In this document: positions 40,673 to 51,133 of the stretch, piece by piece
Layout: each line of letters begins with the position of its first letter
Numbering within the stretch: the stretch's first letter is position 1
NCBI GenBank assembly: GCA_963722415.1
Contig: CAVRNI010000033.1
Span: 124,001-188,000, forward strand
Direction: 5' to 3'
Origin: JALOLG01 sp963722415
Lineage (GTDB): Bacteria > Actinomycetota > Acidimicrobiia > Acidimicrobiales > Ilumatobacteraceae
DNA length: 64,000 bases
Translations under genes and position numbers: made by a program
Notes under the pieces: model-generated
Told to the model about the DNA's origin: nothing
The model's input: the letters and a program-made list of their open reading frames with translations, nothing else
Databases searched by the model: none

Positions 40673-41183
40673 TCAAGTGCTGCGTTTGGCGAGGAAGCGC
40701 AGGCGAGCCGCACGCGCGTCCCATGCGTAGACAACGGCGGTGCCGGCGATCAGATCGTGCAGCGCTCGCCGTCGACGGTCGATCAGGATCATCAGTGCGC
40801 CGATCCCGAGCAGGATCAGGCTGAGAGGAATGCAGATCGTGCGGAGCAGGGCGCGGCCGGCACCGACGTGCTGTCCGTCGGTGGTGACGACCACCAGTCC
40901 CGCCAGTGCCATTCCCAGCGTTCTGCCGCTCGCCGCGACGGGATAGGCGAAGTAGACGAGCAGCCAGACCGCCAACGCGACCACGGAGACGACCGGCGCG
41001 TCCTGCAACGAGACGTCGTCGCCGAGCAGCGACGACAACAGATACTCGGCCACGTTGCCGCCGAGCGTGAACAGCGTCGCTGCCACGAGCACGTCGACGC
41101 CGAATGCGGCCAAGCGGGTCACGATGCCCGCGTAGTTGCCTTGCAGGCTGACATCGCGGTCGGGTTCGACATGGATCGCTCAT
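40673..41183 (-). CDS. RDD-family membrane protein (frameshift near 41172)
   Basis: ATG 41183 overlaps the stop of the repeat-protein gene (ATGA). Reading MSDP, skipping one base near 41172 and continuing VEPDRDVSLQGNYAGIVTRL, AAFGVDVLVAATLF restores the conserved N-terminus. Three to four helices follow with the RDD signature (Arg in VTRLAAFGVD; Asp in GALMILIDRRRRALHDLIAG). About 169 residues. RDD proteins are mostly unassigned transporters. Third gene of a coupled operon. Confidence 0.8.
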
Positions 41184-41902
41184 GACGCGTCCGGTTGGAG
41201 CCCGTCGACCAGGAGCGGAGGGCCGCTCGGTCGGGACGAAGCTTGACGGCGGAGAATGCGGTCGACCCATCGCTGCACGAACGAGTCGAGGCCGACACCG
41301 GCGCTGCGTGCGGAGTCGATCACATCACTCGCCACGCCAGCACCAGCGCGGGTGACGATCGACCCGAGCTCGGTCCGCTCGACGAGTTGATCGATATCGA
41401 CGCGTTCGATGATCGCATTGACGTCGATGCGTTCCACGATCTTGTCGAAGTCCAGGCCAGCGACGACCGGGTTGATGTCGAGCTGGGGGAGCAGCATGTT
41501 GAGCAGCACGACGACGACGCCGGGGTCGAGGCGCAACATGATCTTGTTGATGTCGACACGTTCGATCAGCCGGTCGAGATCGACCCGCTCGAGCAGCACG
41601 TTCAAGTCGACGCTCTCGAGGACCTTGCCGATGTCGACGTGATCGATGATCGCTTGGATGTCGAGACCCTCGGCCAGCGCCTGGATGTCGACGCGGTCGA
41701 GGATCGCTTGGATGTCGACCTTGTCGACGATCTCTTGGATGTCGATCTGTTGGACGACATCGTCGACGTCGATCGCATTGACGACGACCGGTGCGACCTC
41801 GTTGGCGACCGACTGCAGGATCGCGTTCGCATCGTCCAGCAGTGAGCCCAGGATCCCCGAGCGCGGCGGTGTCGAGCCAGTGCGGCGTGTGTTACGAGCC
41901 AT
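41180..41902 (-). CDS. Nonapeptide-repeat protein, 240 aa (actinobacterial RDD-associated)
   Basis: ATG 41902, overlapping the stop of the upstream acyltransferase gene by 11 bases. From about residue 42 the protein is a run of nine-residue units D-I-x-x-I-(h)-x-x-V, for example DIQEIVDKV, DIQAILDRV, DIQALAEGL, DIQAIIDHV, DIGKVLESV, DLNVLLERV, DLDRLIERV and DINKIMLRL. A short hydrophobic break (VVVVLLNMLLPQL) is followed by four or five more units. Similar runs occur next to RDD proteins in other actinobacteria. The strict nine-residue spacing suggests a solenoid, or a helix packing on membranes. Function unknown. Confidence 0.75.
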   Translation of the reverse strand: MARNTRRTGSTPPRSGILGSLLDDANAILQSVANEVAPVVVNAIDVDDVVQQIDIQEIVDKVDIQAILDRVDIQALAEGLDIQAIIDHVDIGKVLESVDLNVLLERVDLDRLIERVDINKIMLRLDPGVVVVLLNMLLPQLDINPVVAGLDFDKIVERIDVNAIIERVDIDQLVERTELGSIVTRAGAGVASDVIDSARSAGVGLDSFVQRWVDRILRRQASSRPSGPPLLVDGLQPDAS

Positions 41903-43320
41903 GCGCGGCACCGAACCTTTGGAACGCCTCGACCATGCACTCGACCAGCACGTCCGGCTCGGCGATCGCGGCGGGGTCGAGGCCGAGCCCGATGTCGAGG
42001 CGATCGTCGACACCGAACCCGGTGATGTTCATCAGCGAACCGAGCCGCGGACCGAACGGGAAGCTGTCCTCGATGGTCGCCCCACAGATGTGGCCGACAC
42101 CACGAATGCCCGGCAACGACGTGGCAACGAAGTCGACCGAACTGGCTTGGGCCCGCATCGCCGACGCCAGCACACGGGTCGGCAGACGGCTGATCGCCGA
42201 CGCCAGCACCTCCGCCACGTGCAGTGCCGGCTCCCGACGGGCTCTGGCCAGTCGCTCGGCAACGACTCCGAACAGCGGACCGGGATGCCCGTTCGCAACC
42301 GGAATCTCCACCCGGGTCGGCACGACCGAACCTCCGCCGCCGGCACCGTGGCGCCAGCGGGCAGGCGACGCGAGCCGAAACTCTGCGCACGTGATCCCGA
42401 GGCGCTCGTGATACAGCCCGAGACCGGTCGCCGCTCCGGCCACGAGCAGATCGTTGCGGCTGCCACCGAGCGCGAGCGCCGTGGCCCGTGCGCCGGGAAC
42501 GGAGAACGCCTCGAATCGGCTGCTCATCGACTGCGAAGGCGACAACGGCGACAAGCGTCCACCGGTCACCACGACCTGCCGGGAGACCGAGTTGGCCACA
42601 TCCAAGCTGCGTTGGACACGACGTACGACAGCGTCCACGGGATCGATGCGCATCGCCGCTGCCACCCCGCTCGCGACCCCGCTCGCGATCGGATGCACGG
42701 CTCCGGCGAGATCGATGGTGACGCTCACCGTGCCCGGCCTTCGCCGAGAGCTCACTCCCGACGACGAGTCGATGTCGTCTGTGACAACGGCTGCCTCGGT
42801 CGTGTCGGCCGGTTGCGTCGGTTGATGTTCGTCAGCGGTGGCGGTGCCGGCGACCGCTTCATCGAGCATCGAACGGACGAGCGAAACGCCGTGCGATCCG
42901 TCCATCAGGGAATGGTGGGCTCGCAGATACAGCGCCGCCCGACCGCCTTCCAAACCCTCGATCACAGTGACGTCCCACGGCGACATGAAGGGGTCGAACG
43001 GCGATGGCTCGAGCAGCGCGACGAGATCGAGCACCTGGCGCTGATGGCCGGGCGACGCGACCGCCGTGGTGCGGACGTGGTTCGCAGCTTCGAAGGCCGC
43101 GACGTCGACCCACGCCGGCCGCGTCCGAAGGCTTCCCGGGCCATCAGGGCGCTGGCGCAGCCGCCCGACGTGCTGAGCAGCGTTGTCCAGTCGTTCGGCC
43201 AACGCCGACGCGAGTCGGAGCACGATCGAGCACGATGACGTTCCCAACGATCATCCGGAGCGTTGCGTCCTGCCCGACACCCCACATGATCGAGCCGACC
43301 GGACTCATTCGATCTGCCAT
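41892..43320 (-). CDS. Wax ester synthase / diacylglycerol acyltransferase (WS/DGAT), one frameshift
   Basis: ATG 43320 (MADRMSPVGSIMWGVG) follows the strong GGAGGAGG site. An extra base near 43222 shifts the frame from VLDRA to RLASALAERLDNAAQHVGRL. The active-site HHxxxDG is intact (AHHSLMDGSHGVSLV), and SLPGIRGVGHICGATIEDSF and PFGPRLGSLMNITGFG near the C-terminus match the family. These enzymes join acyl-CoA to alcohols or diacylglycerol to make storage lipid. First gene of the operon with the repeat and RDD proteins. About 475 residues. Confidence 0.85.
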
Positions 43321-43439
43321 ATGGCCTCCTCCGAAACTGGTGGCTCGACAGCCACACTAGAGAACCACGGGTGGCGGGTGAATTCCGCCGAAACCGGGAG
43401 CTTCATGCAGCGCTCGAACCCCGGGTCCGGCGTTCGGAA

Positions 43440-43652
43440 CTAGAAGCGGCGGCGCCGGCCTGGTGTCACCGCGGCGCCCACGACGGCGGCCTTGGCGACC
43501 GGCGACCGGCCTGGTGACACTGCGGCGCCCACGACGGCGGCCTTGGCGACCGGCGATCGGCCTGGTGACACTGCGGCGCCCACGACGGCGGCCTTGGCGA
43601 CCGGCGCACCGATCACCCCGACTCGTCCGACTCGTCCTCGTCCTACTGGCAT
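43440..43652 (-). CDS. 70-aa protein with a triplicated 17-residue unit
   Basis: ATG 43652 has a perfect AAGGAGA site, and the frame begins two bases after the DUF6325 stop, so the two are an operon. After MPVGRGRVGRVGVIG the protein is three copies of PVAKAAVVGAAVSPGRS and ends RRRRF. Short Arg/Gly-Ala proteins of this sort follow DUF6325 genes in other actinobacteria, normally with one copy. Each copy could form a small hydrophobic helix flanked by Arg, suited to sitting on a membrane. Confidence 0.68.
   Translation of the reverse strand: MPVGRGRVGRVGVIGAPVAKAAVVGAAVSPGRSPVAKAAVVGAAVSPGRSPVAKAAVVGAAVTPGRRRRF
43457..43609 (-). repeat. Three 51-bp tandem repeats inside the small gene
   Basis: Near-identical units begin at 43457, 43508 and 43559, in phase with the codons (17 residues each). 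The second and third copies differ at very few bases, so the expansion is recent. Confidence 0.85.
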
Positions 43653-43653
43653 G

Positions 43654-44127
43654 TCAGTCTCCTTCGGTGATGTTTGCTTCGTCGGCTTCGTCGGCTTCGA
43701 CGGCGGCGATGATCGCCTGAATCGGAATCCGACCGTTGGCGATCAGTTGCCCACCTGCACGGCGGGCTGCTGATGCGAATGGAGCTGCCCACAGGTTCTC
43801 CCAGATCAGTACCCCGGCGACGCTCCCGGGGTCCATGGCAGCGGCCAGGTACTCGACGTCTTCCTCGGCGAGCATCTGGGCCAGCTCGGCTTCGAGGGTT
43901 TGCAGTTCGCCGAGGTCGTCGAGATCGGAGAGCTCCATCGCGTCGACCGAGCCGTCGTCGTTCTTGGTGAGGATCAACACATCGATCACACGGATCGTGC
44001 CGGCCTTGACCAGGGCGAGCAGCTCCTCCGTCATCTCGCCCGTGAAGTTGCTCGCCCCAGCGGGGAACTCCACGATGAGATAGTCGACGGGTCCGAGCTC
44101 GTTGATGGATACATCTGTCATCGTCAT
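43654..44127 (-). CDS. DUF6325-family protein, ~155 aa
   Basis: It reads INELGPVDYLIVEFPAGASN, GTIRVIDVLILTKNDDGSVD, EDVEYLAAAMDPGS, VLIWENLWAAPFASAARRAG and GRIPIQAIIAAVEA. This pattern is that of DUF6325, related to the DUF1269 group of stress-associated proteins. Start at ATG 44127 or 44121; upstream lie two copies of the shared palindrome. Soluble, with a likely helical hairpin. Function unknown. Confidence 0.75.
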   Translation of the reverse strand: MTMTDVSINELGPVDYLIVEFPAGASNFTGEMTEELLALVKAGTIRVIDVLILTKNDDGSVDAMELSDLDDLGELQTLEAELAQMLAEEDVEYLAAAMDPGSVAGVLIWENLWAAPFASAARRAGGQLIANGRIPIQAIIAAVEADEADEANITEGD

Positions 44128-44186
44128 CCCGTTTCGTTCGGTCCGAGTAGTTGGTTCGATTCAACTCCCGGGAAGGGTGAGCGGGC

Positions 44187-44246
44187 ACCACCCGGGAGGG
44201 GGTGATCGGCGAAGCGTCGGAGCGCGATCACCCGCGAGGTGGTGAT
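44187..44246. promoter_or_regulatory. Two palindromes ATCACC-N8-GGTGAT (regulon boxes 1 and 2)
   Basis: Box 1: ACCACC (44187) N8 GGTGAT (44201-44206). Box 2: ATCACC (44227) N8 GGTGAT (44241-44246), a perfect dyad. Both lie between the diverging DUF6325 and DUF1622 genes. The same box occurs at four other divergent promoters in this window. Confidence 0.65.
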
Positions 44247-44333
44247 GCGGATCCATCCAGCGGTGGTGTTGAGTTGCAGCATCAAGTCCTGCACACGGCG
44301 TGTGTGGTGGCGAACGCGGAAGGAACTGACGCG

Positions 44334-44693
44334 ATGCACTTCGAAGAGTCGATGGAGCACGTCGTGCAGGCGTTCGAGGTGGTGGGGGTCGTGATCCTCG
44401 CGATCGGCTCGATCATCGCCATTCTCGGCGCTGCGGTGGCCGTGATCAGGGGCGAACGCCTGGCTGCGTACGAGCGGGCTCGACGCGACATCGGCCGAGC
44501 GATCCTCCTCGGCCTCGAGGTGCTGATCATCGCCGACATCGTGCAGACGATCACGATCGATCCGACGCTCGAGAGTGCGTTGGCGCTCGCATTGATCGTG
44601 TTGGTGCGAACGTTTCTCAGCTTCTCGATCGAGGTCGAGCTCGATGGTGTCGTCCCGTGGCGCAAGCGTCGGGTCGTCGGCGAGCGCTGCTGA
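44334..44693 (+). CDS. DUF1622 membrane protein, 119 aa
   Basis: ATG 44334 follows GGAAGGAACTGACGCG. The HFEESMEHVVQAFEVVGVVI start, helices VVILAIGSIIAILGAAVAVI and AILLGLEVLIIADIVQTITI, and the LALALIVLVRTFLSFSIEVE end are the DUF1622 pattern (two or three membrane helices). Divergent from DUF6325 and followed closely by the small paralogue at 44712. Function unknown; often next to stress regulators. Confidence 0.85.
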   Translation: MHFEESMEHVVQAFEVVGVVILAIGSIIAILGAAVAVIRGERLAAYERARRDIGRAILLGLEVLIIADIVQTITIDPTLESALALALIVLVRTFLSFSIEVELDGVVPWRKRRVVGERC

Positions 44694-44711
44694 GGCTGTT
44701 GTACCGCAGTG

Positions 44712-44931
44712 ATGGCGTACGAGGCCTCGGTGCGCGGCGAGATGAGCGACGTGCTCGCGGCTGCGTTCGCCGATTGCGTGATCGCTGCCGGTCGAGGGCA
44801 CGACAACTGTCCGATTCCACCCGGAAGCGCTACGCGACGTGCTCGACCGCTTCCAGGATTTCGGGCTCGATCTCATCGACCTTCGGCTGTGCGACGCTCC
44901 GAGCGGGGAGCCGCCCGCCGGACCGATCTGA
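44712..44931 (+). CDS. Small alpha/beta protein, paralogue A (frameshift near 44792)
   Basis: ATG 44712, 18 bases after DUF1622. It reads AYEASVRGEMSDVLAAAF, then after one extra base near 44792 continues TTVRFHPEALRDVLDRFQDF, GLDLIDLRLC, about 72 residues. The order (strand with VRG, an Asp/Glu-rich middle, then a helix and GLxLxxLR) is shared with the genes at 47776 and 58909. It converges on the first LAL regulator. No biochemical function known. Confidence 0.65.
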
Positions 44932-44954
44932 CCGGGCTGATCAGACGCGGCTGA

Positions 44955-47539
44955 TCAGACGAGGTGGAGCTCGCGCCCGACCTCGACGGCTTCTCGCCGG
45001 GAGGCGACGCCCAACTTGCGGTAGACGCTCTTCACGTGTGACTTGAGGGTGTTGAGCGAGACGTACAGCGCAGACGCGATCTCCTGATACGTGAGCCGGC
45101 TGCAGAGGTAACGCAGAACCGTCACCTCGCGTTCGCTGAGCTGTTCGACGAGCGACGTCACGGCACGCGGGCGAAGCGCCGCGGGGACCGTCGTGGCGGC
45201 GTTGATCAACTCGTCGACGTACGACTCCAGATCCGCGTGTCGGAGTCACGGACATCAGCAGCCGCAGGACGTCGGGGGCGATGTCGATCACGGTGCGCCT
45301 GAGGCCCTCGGACTGTGCTTCCAGCAGCGCCGCCGTGAACGCCGCGGTGGCGCTTTCGACATCACGATCGATCGACGTCAGCGCAATCAGAATGTTGCGC
45401 ACCACGCGGTCACGAAGGACGATCGCCGGTGGCAGGCGATCGAGCAAGCCGGCTGCGGTTCCGGGGTCTCCGTGGGCGAGGGCGAGCCGGATGCGGAGCA
45501 GTGGTGCTCTGGCGTCGTCGCCGAGGGCGTCGATCAACTCGGGCGCCGCCAACGGTCGGAACTGGATCGCCTGGTAGGCGGCTTCGACGTCGAACATCGT
45601 TCGAACTGCCGGCGATGCGGCCGGGAGGAAATGGCGGGCAAGGTGCAAACCGGCGGCGGCGGACTCCTCATCACCGGTGACCCGGGCAACGATCGATTGG
45701 TGGAGCGCGACCAGGCTCTGGAGCGGTGGGCGACCGCCCAACTCGGCACCGTGACCCGTCCGGACGAGCTGTTCGTGAGCGGTCTCGTCGTCGAGACGTT
45801 CGAGTGCGATACCGGCCAGCGTGATGCCGGCGAAGATGCGCCCGGCATCGCTCGGTGCGAGCCCCATCTGGTCGGCTGACGCGATCGATGCCCTCGCCCG
45901 CTGCTCGGCCCGGCGAATGTCGCCGTTCTGCAGGGCGATCAAGCCTTGCAGGCTCGGCACACGAACGTTGTCCGTCACGGGGTGACCGGTCGGCTGGCGC
46001 TCGGTTGCGGCGAGCACCTCTGCCGCCGCGGCAGTGTCGCCGAGCAACAGCTGGACCCGGGCGAGCAACGTCGGCAGTCCCGACAGAATGCCCACGAGGG
46101 GCAGGCCGACGCTGGCGTTCAGCGCCGCCCGGACCCGCACCAGCGCCTCCTCCGCCTGTCCGCGCGCGAAGTAGTGTTCTGCCCACACGCCTTGCAACCT
46201 CATCACGACCGTCGGCCGGCGGGTCGGTGTGAGTCTGGTCGATGTGGTTGAGCCACCACACCGAATCGTCAGGGTTCACCGTCGCTGCCGCGGCGAGGAT
46301 GAAGTCGAGCACCTGATCGGGGTCGGTGACGACGAACTCTCGGCCGTGCTGATCGAGCCACCAACGAACCACCGAGCTGGAAGTCTCCGGATCGACGACG
46401 TTCATCCATCGGTCCAGTGTCCGCCTGACGATCGCAGCCGATTGCTCCGCGTTGCCACCGGCGGTGGCCTGCTGAAGCGCTGCGACGGCGTTACCGCGGG
46501 CTTCCAACGCGGTCGCCGCTCGTTCGTGCGCGTCACGCCAGCGCGACCCGCCGAGCGAGCGCAGACGCGCTCGGAGGAACGCTCCGAACAGGTGGTGGTA
46601 CCGGTACCAGCCGTTGCCGACATCGAGGCGGACGACGAACAGGTTGTGCGCCACCAATCGGTCGAGCAACTGTGCCGCGTCGGCGTTGCCCGTGACCTCC
46701 TCGCACAGCGTGGCGTCGAACTCCTCGAGCACCGAGGTGGGGTAGAGGAACTCGACGAGGTCGCTGTCGAGGGAGTTCAGGACCTCGTCGACGAGGAACT
46801 CTGCGACGGCTCGATCGGTTGACGCGAACGCGTCGAGGAACTGCCCGTGGTCTGTCGCCTGCCGCATCGCCATCGTCGCCAGCTGCACACCGGCCGGCCA
46901 ACCCTCGGTGAGGTCGTGCAACCGGCTCACCTGCTTCGGGTCCGTCGCGACTCCGTTGAGCTCGAGCGCGGCGGCGGTCTCCGCGGGAGAGAAGCACAGG
47001 TCATCGGAGTGCAACTCCAGTAACGAACCGGCGACGCGGAGGCGACCGAGGGGCAGCGGTGGGTCGACGCGGGTACCGATCACCACTCGCACGTTGCTGG
47101 GCAACATCGACACGAGCGAGCCGAACACGGCCGGTGTCCGTGGTGCCCGGTGGAAGTCGTCGATCACGATCGAGATCGGTACGTCGGCCTCGCCCATGTC
47201 GTTGGCCAAGGCCGCCGCCAGGTCCTCGCTGGAGGAGTTGCGCTGGAGGAGAACCGCTGCGTCGTCGCCGACCCCGGGCCAGCGAGCGTCCACCGCCGAC
47301 AAGAGACCGCCCCAGAATCGCGCCGGCTCGGCATCGGCGGGGTTGCACGACAGCCACGCCGTCGATTCCTCGTTGGCTCGGGCCCAGGTCGACAAGAGCG
47401 ACGTCTTGCCGAACCCGGCGGGCGCCGACACCACGCCGACTTGGTAGTTGCCGCCGTCGAGCCGTTCATGCAGGTGCGGACGGGCCACCGTCGGCCGGAC
47501 TGACATCGGGATCGTCAGCTTGGTCGCGGCGTGACGCAC
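44955..47539 (-). CDS. LAL-type (MalT-like) LuxR regulator 1 (two frameshifts)
   Basis: GTG 47539. The N-terminal P-loop ATPase has Walker A VVSAPAGFGKTSLLSTW and Walker B ISIVIDDFH. A middle TPR-like helical region of about 400 residues follows, and the C-terminal LuxR helix-turn-helix is LSEREVTVLRYLCSR, LTYQEIASALYVSLNTLKSH and VKSVYRKLGVASRREAVEVG. Frame shifts lie near 46215 and 45240. About 860 residues, the usual LAL size. These regulators bind a ligand in the middle region and oligomerise on ATP. The gene faces the small paralogue B and its boxed promoter. Confidence 0.85.
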
Positions 47540-47670
47540 GCGGTCCTCCGGGTTCCTTGTGAGCTGAATGACGATGGTGTGGTCCCTCGACCTTGCGCGT
47601 CTCGCGACGGTAGCAAACGGCCCCCTCGAGCGCCTCGCCCGATCACGTGAGGTGACCGTCCCTGCGGCCG

Positions 47671-47690
47671 ATCACCCGCTGACGGGTGAC
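47671..47690. promoter_or_regulatory. Palindrome ATCACC-N8-GGTGAC (regulon box 3)
   Basis: ATCACC 47671-47676, eight-base spacer, GGTGAC 47685-47690, between LAL regulator 1 and paralogue B. A further TCACGTGAGGTGAC stretch lies at 47643-47656. Confidence 0.65.
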
Positions 47691-47775
47691 GACATTCCGG
47701 GGGTTGTTCCGTACCGTGCTGTCCAGTCGACCGACGAGGAAGACAAGCGCCCTGCGGGCACAGAACGGAGCGATC

Positions 47776-48054
47776 GTGCATCGACAATTCGTCGAGATCT
47801 CGGTCAAGGGCGAAGTCGACCCGGCGTCGATGGCGGACGTCGACGGTGTCAGGGTGATCACCGACCGCGGGGTGACCCGTCTGCGCCTCATGGTTCGTGA
47901 CGATTCCGTGTTGTACGGGCTGCTCGATCGCCTCCAGTCGACCGGGCTGGAGGTATTGGCGGTCTCGTCGGGCGACGAGTTCGGCGACGAGTCGCTGCAC
48001 CCGAACACCATCCCACCCCTGAACGAAAGTGTCTCCGATGACGAACTCACCTGA
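47776..48054 (+). CDS. Small alpha/beta protein, paralogue B, 92 aa
   Basis: GTG 47776 follows ACGGAGCGATC. HRQFVEISVKGEVDP, GVTRLRLMVRDDSVLYGLLD, RLQSTGLEVLAV: the same strand-helix-strand order as the genes at 44712 and 58909, plus an extra acidic C-terminal tail of about 25 residues. The 3' end overlaps the sulfatase start, so the two are translated together. Confidence 0.65.
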   Translation: MHRQFVEISVKGEVDPASMADVDGVRVITDRGVTRLRLMVRDDSVLYGLLDRLQSTGLEVLAVSSGDEFGDESLHPNTIPPLNESVSDDELT

Positions 48055-50412
48055 CCGACACGCCCGCACGATGTTGCCGATCCCGGATCGCCCGGCGCGC
48101 GGGTTGACGACCTATGACGCCAAGGACCCGGCCACGGCCTATCCGCCGATCGAGCCGTTGTTGCCGCCCGCCGGTGCTCCCAACGTGTTGATCGTTCTCG
48201 TGGACGATGTCGGGTTTGGCGCGTCGAGCGCGTTCGGCGGTCCGTGTCTGACGCCGACTGCCGAGCGGCTGGCGGCGGGTGGTTTGAAGTTCAACCGGTT
48301 CCATACGACGGCCTTGTGCGCACCGACGCGTCAGGCGATGTTGACCGGACGCAACCACCACTCGGTTGGGATGGGCAGCATCACCGAGACGGCCACGTCG
48401 GCACCCGGCAACAGCTCGCTGCGTTCGAACACCAAGGCGCCGTTGGCGATGACGTTGAAGTTGAACGGGTACTCGACCGCCCAGTTCGGCAAGTGCCACG
48501 AGGTGCCGGTGTGGCAGACGTCCCCGATGGGTCCGTTCGATGCGTGGCCGTCGGGTGGTGGCGGGTTCGAGACGTTCTACGGCTTCATCGGTGGCGAGAA
48601 CAACCAGTGGGAGCCTGCGCTGTACGACGGCACGACGCCAGTCGAACCGCCGGCCACAGAGGAGCAGGGCTACCACCTGACCGAGGACCTCACTGATCGT
48701 GCCGTGGGGTGGATCCGTCAGCAGAAGGCGTTGATGCCCGACAAGCCGTTCTTCGTGTACTTCGCGCCGGGGGCGACACACGCCCCACACCACGTCCCCA
48801 AGGAGTGGGCCGACAAGTACGCGGGGCAGTTCGACGACGGTTGGGACGTCCAGCGCGAGCGCACGTTCGCCCGCCAGAAGGAGCTGGGCGTCATCCCGGC
48901 CGACACCGAGCTCACCGCTCGTCACGCCGAGATCACGGCGTGGGACGACATGCCCGACGAGCTCAAGCCGGTTCTGTCACGTCAGATGGAGGTGTACGCC
49001 GGGTTTCCTCGAGCACACCGACCACCACGTCGGCCGGTTGATCGACGCCATCGACGACCTCGGCGCGCTCGACAACACGCTCATCTACTACATCATCGGC
49101 GACAACGGAGCGTCCGCCGAGGGCACGATGAACGGCGCCTTCAACGAGATGGCGAACTTCAACGGGATGGCGGCGCTCGAGACCCCGGAGTTCATGCTGA
49201 GCAAGATGGACGCGCTCGGCTCGCCCGAGTCGTACAACCACTATTCGGTCGGCTGGGCGTGGGCGATGAACACACCGTTGCAGTGGACCAAGCAGGTGGC
49301 GTCGCACTGGGGTGGCACTCGCAACGGCACGGTCGTCCACTGGCCGGCCGGGATCACCGAGAAGGGTGGCCTGCGTCACGCAGTTCACGCACGTGATCGA
49401 CATCGCCCCCACGATCCTGGAGGCCGCCGGGCTGCCGGAGCCGACGATGGTCAACGGCGTTCTGCAGTCGCCGATGGAGGGCACCAGCATGCTCTATGCG
49501 TTCAACGAGCCCGACACGCCGGAACGTCACGAGTTGCAGTACTTCGAGATGTTCGGCAACCGTGGGATCTACCACAAGGGTTGGAGCGCGGTCACCAAGC
49601 ACAAGACTCCGTGGGTGATGGTCGGCGGTGTTCTCCCGGCGTTCGACGACGATGTGTGGGAGCTCTACGACGGCAACAATGACTACAGCCAGGCTCGCAA
49701 CCTGGCGGCGGACGATCCGGCGATGCTCGCCGCGCTGCAACGCCTGTGGTTGATCGAAGCGACGAAGTACGACGTGCTGCCACTCGACGACCGAACTGGC
49801 GAGCGCTTGAACGCCGAACTCGCCGGCCGGCCGACCTTGATCCGCGGCAACACCCAGCTGTTCTTCGCCGGGATGGGACGACTCTCCGAGAACAGCGTGG
49901 TCAGCATCAAGAACAAGTCGTTCTCGGTGACCGCCGAGATCGACGTGCCAGAGGCCGGAGCGGAGGGCGTGATCATCGCCCAAGGCGGCCGCTTCGGCGG
50001 ATGGTGCGTCTATGCCAAGGATGGCAAGGCCAAGTTCGTGTACAACGTGCTCGGCATCCACGAGTTCGCCACCGAAGCGGAGACGTCGATTCCGTCGGGC
50101 ACGCACCAGGTACGGATGGAGTTCGCGTACGACGGTGGAGGACTCGCCAAAGGCGGCGACGTCACCCTGTACTACGACGGCACCGCAGTCGGAACGGGCC
50201 GGGTCGGCGCCACCCAGCCGATGATCTTCTCCGCCGACGAGACCACCGACATCGGCTACGAGTCGGGCACCACCGTCACCTCCGACTACACCGCCCATAC
50301 CAGCCGTTTCACCGGCAAGATCCATTGGGTGCAACTCGACGTCGGCGTCGACGACAACGACCACTTCATCGATCCCGAAGAACGCTTCCGGATCGCCATG
50401 GCCCGCCAGTAG
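48038..50412 (+). CDS. Arylsulfatase (type I, formylglycine-dependent), two frameshifts
   Basis: Start at ATG 48038 (or GTG 48029), overlapping paralogue B. Sulfatase features: NVLIVLVDDVGFG (metal-binding Asp pair), the formylglycine site LCAPTRQAMLTGR (CxPxR), FGKCHEVPVWQTSPMGPFDA, GDNGASAEG and HWGGTRNGTVVHWPAG. The C-terminal third is a beta-sandwich (VSIKNKSFSVTAEIDVPEAG ... GKIHWVQLDVGVDD). An extra base near 49005 and another near 49379 split the frame; skipping them joins AGF to LEHTDHHVGRLIDAI, and GGLR to TQFTHVIDIAPTILEAAG. About 790 residues. It cleaves sulfate esters and depends on the FGE at 57976 for its catalytic residue. Confidence 0.88.
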
Positions 50413-50420
50413 AGCATCTC

Positions 50421-51114
50421 GTGGCTGACGGTTCAGTCGAGGTGCGCGCCGACTCGTCCGCACGACAGGCGCTGCGGACTCCGCGCGCGGCGGCGGTTGC
50501 GGGCATCGCCTTCTCGTTGCTGTTCACGGCTGCGATGGTGCTCGTTCGTCTCGCTGTCCCGAATGATCCCGAGGACGCCGGTTCGTGGCTCACCAGCGAG
50601 GGCAAACGCGATGCTGTAATTCTCGCCCTGAACCTGCTGCCGTTCGCCGGTATTGCGTTCCTCTGGTTCATCGGCGTCGTTCGTGACCGGATCGGCCAGG
50701 GTGAGGATCGGTTGTTCGCGACGGTGTTCTTGGGCAGCGGACTGCTGTTCATCGCCATGTTGTTCGTCACCGGCGCGATAGCCGGCGGTCTCGTGCTCAC
50801 GGCGAGATGAACGGCCGGCTCCCGGTGTTTGGTCGTTCGGTCGCCGCGTGAGTTTCACACTGCTCACGGTGTATGCGATGAGGATGGCTGCCGTCTTCAC
50901 CATCTCCACGACCACCATCGCCACCCGCCTCGGACTCGCGCCGAAATGGTTGACCGTGCTCGGCATGGCAACCGGCGTCGTCCTCCTGTTGAGCGCTGGT
51001 TCCATCCCGTGGATCGAAATCGTCTTCCCGGGATGGGTCTTTGTGTTCAGCGTGCACATCCTGGTGGCCTCGTTCCGCTCGAACACGACCCGATCCGCGG
51101 CACCCCAGTCATAG
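50421..51114 (+). CDS. Integral membrane protein, ~230 aa (one frameshift)
   Basis: GTG 50421, eight bases after the sulfatase. The first half (AAAVAGIAFSLLFTAAMVLV, LNLLPFAGIAFLWFIGVVRD, VFLGSGLLFIAMLFVTGAIA) joins, after skipping one base near 50806, to RPAPGVWSFGRRVSFTLLTV, YAMRMAAVFTISTTTIATRL and VLGMATGVVLLLSAG. Five or six helices. Conserved hypothetical; likely co-transcribed with the sulfatase. Confidence 0.7.
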
Positions 51115-51133
51115 CCATCGAACTCGCAGCGCC

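Noticed and set aside
43361..43383. Possible extra regulon box upstream of WS/DGAT (ACCACG ... GGTGAA)
   Set aside because: Left half mismatched and the spacing is filled with another GGTGG; too weak to count with the seven boxes.
43457..43609. CRISPR-like short repeats
   Set aside because: The 51-bp units are directly adjacent with no spacers and lie in phase inside a coding gene with a ribosome site.
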